Below are positions 37,041-43,534 of a stretch of 43,534 nt of DNA, one piece after another. Every line of letters begins with the position of its first letter. Position 1 is the stretch's first letter. The DNA lies in assembly GCA_022450595.1 (NCBI GenBank), contig JAKUPT010000015.1, positions 1 through 43,534 of the forward strand, in the 5' to 3' direction. The position numbers were made by a program, and so were the translations under genes. Source of the DNA: Bdellovibrionales bacterium. GTDB taxonomy: Bacteria > Bdellovibrionota > Bdellovibrionia > Bdellovibrionales > UBA1609. Below the pieces are notes generated by a model. That model searched no databases. It saw only the letters and a program-made list of their open reading frames with translations, and was not told the DNA's origin.

Positions 37041-38030
37041 GTGAGTGTAGACGTAATGGCATTAAATGAGGCTATAAAGCAAGACAGTCAATTTATTGAT
37101 AGAGCCCTTAATGAGGCCTCAAAAGTCGTTGTAGGGCAAAGAGAGATGCTTGAAGGCATTTTGATGGGCCTACTCACTGGCGGCCACGTACTGCTTGAGG
37201 GGGTTCCGGGGCTTGCTAAAACCCTAACAATATCTTCAATTTCTCAAGCCATTTCCCTAGATTTTCAAAGAATTCAGTTCACGCCTGATCTACTTCCGAC
37301 AGATTTGATAGGAACTATGATTTTTAACCCGAAATCTGGGGAGTTTACTCCTAAAAAGGGTCCGGTGTTCACCAATATTGCTCTTGCCGATGAAATTAAC
37401 CGTGCGCCCGCTAAAGTTCAAAGTGCCTTGCTTGAAGCTATGGCTGAAAAACAAGTCACAATAGGTGAGCAAACCTACAAGTTAGACAAACCTTTTTTAG
37501 TGTTAGCCACACAAAACCCACTAGAGCAAGAAGGGACCTATCCACTTCCTGAAGCTCAAATGGACCGTTTTATGTTTAAAATTATTGTTAAACATCCATC
37601 ACGTGAAGAAGAGATGGAGATTTTAAATAAAATGTCTCTAAACAGCATGCCTGAGATTCAACCAGTGATTAGTAAAGAAGAGTTGATCCGTGCTGGTGAG
37701 CGAGTGGATTCCATTTATGTGGATGAAAAGATTAAAAACTATATTGTGGACATTATTATGGCGACCAGAAAGCCTGAAGAGTACAATGTTCACAGTGTAG
37801 ACGGAATGATTCAAGTGGGCTGCTCTCCAAGGGCCACAATAAGTTTAATTAGAGCTTCTAAAGCCCATGCGTTTTTAAGAGGCCGCGGCTATGTGACCAC
37901 TGAAGATATTAGAGCGGTGGCTTATCATGTTTTATGTCACAGATTAATTTTAACTTATGAAGCTGAAGCTGAAGAGATCAGCAAAGAAAAAGTTGTAACC
38001 GATATTTTAAATGCAGTTGAGGTGCCATAA
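37041..38030 (+). CDS. MoxR-family AAA+ ATPase
   Basis: VVGQREMLEGILMGLLTGGHVLLEGVPGLAKTLTI...ADEINRAPAKVQSALLEAMAEKQVTIG; GTG start at 37041 with AGGAGG 6 nt upstream. Confidence 0.96.
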   Translation: MSVDVMALNEAIKQDSQFIDRALNEASKVVVGQREMLEGILMGLLTGGHVLLEGVPGLAKTLTISSISQAISLDFQRIQFTPDLLPTDLIGTMIFNPKSGEFTPKKGPVFTNIALADEINRAPAKVQSALLEAMAEKQVTIGEQTYKLDKPFLVLATQNPLEQEGTYPLPEAQMDRFMFKIIVKHPSREEEMEILNKMSLNSMPEIQPVISKEELIRAGERVDSIYVDEKIKNYIVDIIMATRKPEEYNVHSVDGMIQVGCSPRATISLIRASKAHAFLRGRGYVTTEDIRAVAYHVLCHRLILTYEAEAEEISKEKVVTDILNAVEVP

Positions 38031-38906
38031 TTGAGTATTCCTCCAGAGGTTTTAAAAAAAGTTAAGCTGCTTGAGCTTAGCACAAAAAAACTCGTCAATG
38101 AGGTGTTTTCAGGAGAGTACAATTCTGCACTAAAAGGTCAAGGGATGACCTTTTCTGAATTTAGAGAGTATGTTCCTGGAGATGATGTGCGAGACATTTC
38201 CTGGCCCTTAACCGCCAGAACCGGTAAGCCTTACATTAAAAAGTACGATGAAGAGCGTGAAATGATGGTGATGCTGGTGGTGGATGTCAGCGGTTCCAAT
38301 GACTTTGGCTCTAAGCAGTACTTAAAAGGTGAGGTGATCAATCACCTTGCGGCTATTTTAGGGTATGCGGCTAAAAAAAATAACGACCCAGTGGGGCTAT
38401 TGCTATTTTCTGATCAGGTGGAGCTTTATTTGCCGCCGAAAAAAGGACAGGGTCAGGTTCATAGAATCATTCAAGAGCTTTATTACTTTAAACCTCGCTC
38501 TAAAAAAACCAATCTAGCTCCGGCCATTGATCACTTGTTGAAGGTGTTAAAAAAACGTGCTCACTTATTTATTTTTAGTGATTTTATTATGCCCAACTTT
38601 TCTGCGGGATTAAAACTATTGGGTGCAAAGCATGATGCTATTGCGATCCACATTCAAGACCCCTCAGAGCAAGAGCTTCCAAGTTGTGGATTACTTGATG
38701 TGGTGGACGCCGAAACCGGTGAAACTGTGACTGTAAATACCTCCAGTCAGTACTTTAAAGATACTCAAAAGCAAAAAATGCAGGAAAAGTTTGAAACTGT
38801 AAAACAAAACTTAAGACTTTCACAAATTGATATTATCCCAGTTAAAGTCGGCAGCGACATTGTAGCTCCATTGATTACTTTCTTTAAAAGAAGGAGTCGA
38901 CGTTGA
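38031..38906 (+). CDS. DUF58 domain protein
   Basis: GMTFSEFREYVPGDDVRDISWPLTARTGKPYIKKYDEEREMMVMLVVDVSGSNDFGS. Confidence 0.93.
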   Translation: MSIPPEVLKKVKLLELSTKKLVNEVFSGEYNSALKGQGMTFSEFREYVPGDDVRDISWPLTARTGKPYIKKYDEEREMMVMLVVDVSGSNDFGSKQYLKGEVINHLAAILGYAAKKNNDPVGLLLFSDQVELYLPPKKGQGQVHRIIQELYYFKPRSKKTNLAPAIDHLLKVLKKRAHLFIFSDFIMPNFSAGLKLLGAKHDAIAIHIQDPSEQELPSCGLLDVVDAETGETVTVNTSSQYFKDTQKQKMQEKFETVKQNLRLSQIDIIPVKVGSDIVAPLITFFKRRSRR

Positions 38907-39862
38907 GCCAAAAAAAATCCTCTGATGTACAAATTAAAAAAGTAGAAGGCACAGTTTTCCCAATTTGGACCTGTGAGACTGAAGAGTTAAGTAAAAGTTT
39001 AAACGAACTCAATGTGGCTGACCCTTTTACTTTAAATTGCATCGGAGACTTTGTTGAGCCCTTGGGGAAAAACTTAAAAGTTAAGGTTTTAGAGAAAAGC
39101 CATCCCTACAGTTTGAAAATTTTAAAGGTGATTCAAAGTGAGAGTGAGCAAATACAATTAAAGGCCACCTCTTATGTGCCCGGTGAGCACAACGTGAAGT
39201 TTCAAATTTTAAATTCTGAACAAAATGGGGTTCAGGTTAATGAGCTCACTTTAAAAGTAAATTCTGTGATCGATCCCGAAAAAGGCATGCCTACATCCTA
39301 TGGGGTGATTGGTCCCTTGCAGCTGACTTGGCCCACATGGTTGGTTTTTGCCTTTATAGCCGTACTGGCAACTTTTTTAATTTCAGGTTTGCTGGCTAGC
39401 ATTAGGTCTTATCAAAAAAGCAAAACCTTAAAAGAGATTATGGTGGTTGATGATCAAGATTTAAAAAGTTTAAAAAAATATGAACGCTATAAAGTGGCAT
39501 TAAAGATTTTTATCAAAAATATCAGAGAGTATCGTCGTGAGTATTTAAAACCTGAGGCTTTAAAAACCAAAGACTATAGTGTTGAGAGTTACACCAAAGA
39601 CTTAAGAGATGAATTTGTGCTTTATGTGAGTCGACTGTTTGCTGTCCCATTTAGTGGATCTCGTCCCAAACAAATTTTAAATTTTCTAAAAAAGAAACAT
39701 CCATTTTTTTATGACAATTTTCAAAAAGACTTTAACTACATACTTAATGAACTAGAAGGTATTGATCAAGACAATGCCGACAAAGAGTCTTTACAAAGAC
39801 TTTTTGATAACTTACAGCTTTCTGCTGAAAAAATCTCTGCCCACTTAAGGAGGTTGTCATGA
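38903..39862 (+). CDS. membrane protein of the MoxR/Bat operon (unassigned)
   Basis: Single TM (WPTWLVFAFIAVLATFLISGLLASI), 4-bp overlaps with both neighbours. Confidence 0.7.
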   Translation: MSQKKSSDVQIKKVEGTVFPIWTCETEELSKSLNELNVADPFTLNCIGDFVEPLGKNLKVKVLEKSHPYSLKILKVIQSESEQIQLKATSYVPGEHNVKFQILNSEQNGVQVNELTLKVNSVIDPEKGMPTSYGVIGPLQLTWPTWLVFAFIAVLATFLISGLLASIRSYQKSKTLKEIMVVDDQDLKSLKKYERYKVALKIFIKNIREYRREYLKPEALKTKDYSVESYTKDLRDEFVLYVSRLFAVPFSGSRPKQILNFLKKKHPFFYDNFQKDFNYILNELEGIDQDNADKESLQRLFDNLQLSAEKISAHLRRLS

Positions 39863-40860
39863 TAGAGTGGCACAGCCCTTGGGTGTGGAGTCTTTTTATT
39901 CCACTGGCTTTAATAGTTGCTTTTGGCTTTAAAAAGCATAAAAAAGCGGGCTTTAAATTTAGTGACGTGTCTTTGTTTAAAGACATGGCCTTTTCTTTTG
40001 CAGTGTTTTTTAGTCGTTTGCCAAAATACTTTTTTATTTTAAGTGCAGGTTTAGCAATTTTAGCATTGAGCCGCCCAAGGCAGGCCGACACTCAGGTACA
40101 AAAAAATGTGGAAGGTATTGATATCGTCATTGCTCTTGATATTTCTGACAGTATGTTGATTGAAGACATGAAGCCTGAAAACCGTTTAGAGGCCTCGAAA
40201 AAAACTATTAAAGAGTTTATTGAGAAAAGAATTTCTGACCGTATTGGACTGGTTGTATTTTCAGGTGAATCTTACACACGGGTTCCGATGACTTTAGATT
40301 ACCCTCTATTATTAAATAACTTAGCGAAAGTGGAAACCTCGAGCGGAATCAAAATGGGGACGGCCATTGGGGTTGCCCTGGCTAATGCTGTGGCCCGGCT
40401 TAAGGACTCCACCGCAAAAAGCCGTGTGGTGATCTTTTTAACAGATGGGGAGAACAACACCGGAACTATTGATCCAATGACGGCTATTGATATTGCCCAA
40501 GGCTATGATGTAAAGGTTTATTCCATCGGCATGGGACGTGACGGACAGGCAAGGCTTCCTGTTTATATTGAAACCCCAACCGGACAAAAAATTAAGCAGT
40601 ACAGGCCCATCCATTCAAAAATTAATGAGGGTCTATTAACAAAGATGGCCACGGAAACGGGTGGTAAGTTTTACCGAGCTAACACCTCTAATGCCCTTGA
40701 TGAGGTGTTTAGTGAAATTAACCAACTTGAAACAACAAAAATTGAGGTTAACCAATTCACGACCTATGAAGAGCTTTTTCAAAAGTTTTTAATCTTTGCC
40801 CTTGGTTTATATCTGTTAGGATTTTTTATTAAATATATTGCAGCAAGGAGAATGCCCTAG
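39859..40860 (+). CDS. batA: BatA-like von Willebrand factor type A protein
   Basis: GIDIVIALDISDSMLIEDMKPENRLEASKKTIKEFIEKRISDRIGLVVFSGESYTRVPMTLDY (MIDAS DxSxS). Confidence 0.9.
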   Translation: MIEWHSPWVWSLFIPLALIVAFGFKKHKKAGFKFSDVSLFKDMAFSFAVFFSRLPKYFFILSAGLAILALSRPRQADTQVQKNVEGIDIVIALDISDSMLIEDMKPENRLEASKKTIKEFIEKRISDRIGLVVFSGESYTRVPMTLDYPLLLNNLAKVETSSGIKMGTAIGVALANAVARLKDSTAKSRVVIFLTDGENNTGTIDPMTAIDIAQGYDVKVYSIGMGRDGQARLPVYIETPTGQKIKQYRPIHSKINEGLLTKMATETGGKFYRANTSNALDEVFSEINQLETTKIEVNQFTTYEELFQKFLIFALGLYLLGFFIKYIAARRMP

Positions 40861-41918
40861 TGTTTCGCTTTGCCAACCCTGAATATTTAAACTTACTTTA
40901 CCTGCTCTTAGCACTAGTTGTGCTGGCTATTATTGTAGACCGCAAAAAAGTAAAAAAAATGATGTCTACGTTTGGTAAAACTAATTATTTGTTTCTTGCT
41001 CAAAACATTTCAAAAATCAAAAGGCGTATTAAATTCATTTTAAAAATTGGCGCATTGTTGTTTTTTATCATTGCCTTGGCTAGGCCACAAACCAGTGGTG
41101 ATGAGGTAGATGTAAAAAGCCAAGGTGTAGAGATGATGTTTGCCGTAGACATTTCAAACAGCATGTTGGCCGAAGACATTAAACCTTCAAGACTTGAAAT
41201 GACTAAAAAAGAAATCGAGCGCATGATAGACCAGCTCGGAGGCGACAAAGTAGGTATTGTGGCCTTTGCAGGCTCAGCTGTTCTACTTTCTCCTTTAACC
41301 ACCGACAAAGCGGCCTTAAAGATGTACTTAGACTCTTTAACTCCAGATGCTATTGGCACCCAAGGGACCAACTTTAATCGTGCTATTGAAGTCTCTACAG
41401 AAGCCTTACTTCGAGGTGGCCTTACCAATAGTGAAGGCGCTGCGGTTACAAAAGTCATCGTGGTGTTTTCAGATGGTGAGAACAATGAAGGCAGTTATGA
41501 GTCCGCTGTTGAAAAGGCCTCAGATCAAGGAATTAAGGTGTTTGGAATGGCCGTGGGTACGGAAAAAGGAGCTCCCATTCCTATAAGGGATCAGTATGGG
41601 CAGCTTAAAGGCTATTTAAAAGATCAAAGCAATAAAGTTGTGATGTCTAAAACCTCTGGTGAGACTTTAAGAAAAATTGCACAAAAAGGCTCCGGGGAGT
41701 TTTACTACCTGACTTATGGTGGGGCGACTGTAAAAGAATTAATACAAGACGTTGCAAAGCTTGAGCAGCAAACTTTTGAAGAGGCCAGGGTGGCAAATTT
41801 TAATGAACAGTTTATTTGGCCACTGAGTTTAGCCCTTATCTTTTTACTCTTAGACTTGCTTATTTCTGAAACCAAAATGCTTGGCAGATGGAAGGGCCGC
41901 TTTGAGGTGAACCGATGA
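40860..41918 (+). CDS. batB: BatB-like von Willebrand factor type A protein
   Basis: GVEMMFAVDISNSMLAEDIKPSRLEMTKKEIERMIDQLGGDKVGIVAFAGSAVLLSPLTTD. Confidence 0.9.
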   Translation: MFRFANPEYLNLLYLLLALVVLAIIVDRKKVKKMMSTFGKTNYLFLAQNISKIKRRIKFILKIGALLFFIIALARPQTSGDEVDVKSQGVEMMFAVDISNSMLAEDIKPSRLEMTKKEIERMIDQLGGDKVGIVAFAGSAVLLSPLTTDKAALKMYLDSLTPDAIGTQGTNFNRAIEVSTEALLRGGLTNSEGAAVTKVIVVFSDGENNEGSYESAVEKASDQGIKVFGMAVGTEKGAPIPIRDQYGQLKGYLKDQSNKVVMSKTSGETLRKIAQKGSGEFYYLTYGGATVKELIQDVAKLEQQTFEEARVANFNEQFIWPLSLALIFLLLDLLISETKMLGRWKGRFEVNR

Positions 41919-42913
41919 AGCTTTTATTTGTACTTGTTTTATTATTTAGTCTTAATAGTTATGCTCAGAGTTTAAAAGATCTGCAGGCTGTGTATTGTAA
42001 TAAAATTTCATCCTTAGAGTTAATCAAGCTTGCAAAGATTAAAAACGTTTATTCTCAATTAAAGCAGGTTTCTGAGCGTTTCAAGCCAGTGTTGGATAAA
42101 ATGCCAGAACAACAAAAAAAACAAGTTCTTGATCAGCTTAAAGAGCAAGACGCTGCCAACAACTTAAACTTGCTTTGTAAAGCACTAGATGCTGAGTGTG
42201 ACTTTGACAATATAGACAGTCTTGATGGTTTTATCAGTGAGGTAGAAAGAATTCAGTCCATGGCAGAAGCTTTTGTGAAATCCTCAGCCTCTCAGGCCAT
42301 TAATCAAACAGTGAAGTGTTTATCCACTGATCAAAACAATATCACGTTGAATTTTAACTTTGCACTGGCCTTATCTTTTGCCGATGACAATAAAAAATCT
42401 ATTGAAACTTATAATGGTTTATTGAAAAGACTAGAGGCGTCTGAGTCATCTTTGAGCAAAACCGAATTTAATCGAATGAAGTTTTATATTTTATTTAATT
42501 TAGGAGTACTTCATTCCCAAGAGTCGCAAATTGATCAGGCACTTAATAGGTACCAACAAGCCTTAGAGTTACAGCCTGAGTCTAAAGAGATAAAAACAAA
42601 CATTGAACTGCTTTTTCAACAACAGCAGCAACAGCAAGGTCAAAAAAGTCAGCAGGGCAATCAAGGTGACAACCCTGACCAAAATAAAGACCAGCAAGAA
42701 GAAAAAGAACAACAAAATGAAAAAAATCCTGACAACAAACAAAATCAGGACAAGCAAAATCAAGAGCAACAAGACTTCAAAAGCAAAAACCTATCAAAAG
42801 ATGATGTTCGTAAAATTTTAGAAGAGCTTAAAAATCAGGAAAATAAAATCCGTATGAATGAATATCAAAAAGGTGATAAAAGCCAGGAGAATGAAAATGG
42901 TAAAAACTGGTAA
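41915..42913 (+). CDS. batC: BatC-like TPR protein with Gln/Asn/Lys-rich tail
   Basis: TPR-like NLGVLHSQESQIDQALNRYQQALELQPESKEIKTNIELL followed by QQQQQQQGQKSQQGNQGDN... low complexity; operon position. Confidence 0.82.
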   Translation: MKLLFVLVLLFSLNSYAQSLKDLQAVYCNKISSLELIKLAKIKNVYSQLKQVSERFKPVLDKMPEQQKKQVLDQLKEQDAANNLNLLCKALDAECDFDNIDSLDGFISEVERIQSMAEAFVKSSASQAINQTVKCLSTDQNNITLNFNFALALSFADDNKKSIETYNGLLKRLEASESSLSKTEFNRMKFYILFNLGVLHSQESQIDQALNRYQQALELQPESKEIKTNIELLFQQQQQQQGQKSQQGNQGDNPDQNKDQQEEKEQQNEKNPDNKQNQDKQNQEQQDFKSKNLSKDDVRKILEELKNQENKIRMNEYQKGDKSQENENGKNW

Positions 42914-43534
42914 TATACTGCTACTTATATTTTTTAGTTTATTAACAGCATTCAACGCTCAGGCTCAAGTTGAGGTGAGAGCGACTGTAGATCGTCAAAA
43001 AATGGGTCCAAGTGACACATTCACTCTTTCCATTGAGGTTAACAGTTCAGATAGTGTGAGTATTTCAGATCCAAGACTTCCAGATGATGGCAATTTTGAT
43101 TTGTTAAACACTTGGATTCAAAATCAAATGAGTAGCTCTTTTGTAAATGGACAGTTTACAACAGAAAGAAAAAAGATCTTTAACTACTTACTGGCCCCTA
43201 GAAAGCAAGGTCAAATTACTATTGGACCTATTGAAGTGGTGGCTGATGGTGAAACTTATAAAACTGATCCAATTAATATTGAAGTTTCAAAGTCTTTTAA
43301 AGGGCAAGGTCAAAACAGGCAAAGACAGCAACAGCGTCCACAAGGATCAAATCCTTTGGCTGATGATATGGAAGACTTTGAAGATTTATTTTCTCAGTTG
43401 TTAAGGCGTCGCCCAAGCGTTCCGGGCTTTCAAACCAGTCCTCCATCTAATCCAAATGAAGCCTTTTTTATTCGACTAGAAGTGGACAAAAAGAAGGCTT
43501 ATGTGGGAGAGCAGATCACCGCCTCTTGGTATTT
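42891..43534 (+). CDS. batD: BatD (oxygen tolerance) protein, partial at right edge
   Basis: ATG at 42891 overlapping batC end; signal peptide then QVEVRATVDRQKMGPSDTFTLSIEVNSSDSVSISDPRLPDDGNFDLLNTW...; frame open to window end. Confidence 0.88.
   Translation, partial: MKMVKTGNILLLIFFSLLTAFNAQAQVEVRATVDRQKMGPSDTFTLSIEVNSSDSVSISDPRLPDDGNFDLLNTWIQNQMSSSFVNGQFTTERKKIFNYLLAPRKQGQITIGPIEVVADGETYKTDPINIEVSKSFKGQGQNRQRQQQRPQGSNPLADDMEDFEDLFSQLLRRRPSVPGFQTSPPSNPNEAFFIRLEVDKKKAYVGEQITASWY

Noticed and set aside
41000-42821. ORFs 41000-41485 (-), 41347-41586 (+), 42569-42772 (-), 42603-42821 (+), 43147-43404 (+)
   Set aside because: Alternative-frame shadows of batB, batC and batD coding sequence.
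1-43534. CRISPR array, rRNA operon, prophage, toxin-antitoxin or restriction-modification system
   Set aside because: No regularly spaced direct repeats, rRNA signatures, or recognisable phage/TA/RM proteins were found in either strand.

Overview
43.5 kb, AT-rich window that looks like a chromosome segment from a Bdellovibrio-like predatory or deltaproteobacterial lineage (inferred from gene content only). Ordinary blocks: (1) ychF-pth-rplY-prs, rdgB-rph-amidase; (2) mscS, tauE-like, TRIC-family and assorted exported proteins; (3) spoVG, degP/htrA, DUF1844, an HtpX-like protein; (4) a moxR-DUF58-batABCD-type aerotolerance/von Willebrand operon running off the right edge. The accessory middle (about 14-33 kb) carries a compact chemosensory operon cheA-cheW-hemAT-cheB-cheR with no cheY. 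Its only receptor is a soluble globin-coupled (HemAT-type) transducer. It is flanked by a Cys-rich PAS-like LuxR regulator (divergent) and a NarL-type response regulator tail-to-tail with a 7TM histidine kinase. Other points of interest: a PilZ domain fused to an alpha-oxoamine synthase (AONS/KBL/SPT family); a second PilZ protein whose best start appears to be AUU; an orphan minus-strand terminator whose loop carries CCUCCUUA, the 16S anti-SD sequence; an HtpX homologue with a destroyed HExxH motif; a palindrome-dense region next to tRNA-Gln; and a tRNA 3'-end-like scar. No CRISPR array, rRNA or intact transposase was recognised. All family assignments are from reading the translations, with no database search.
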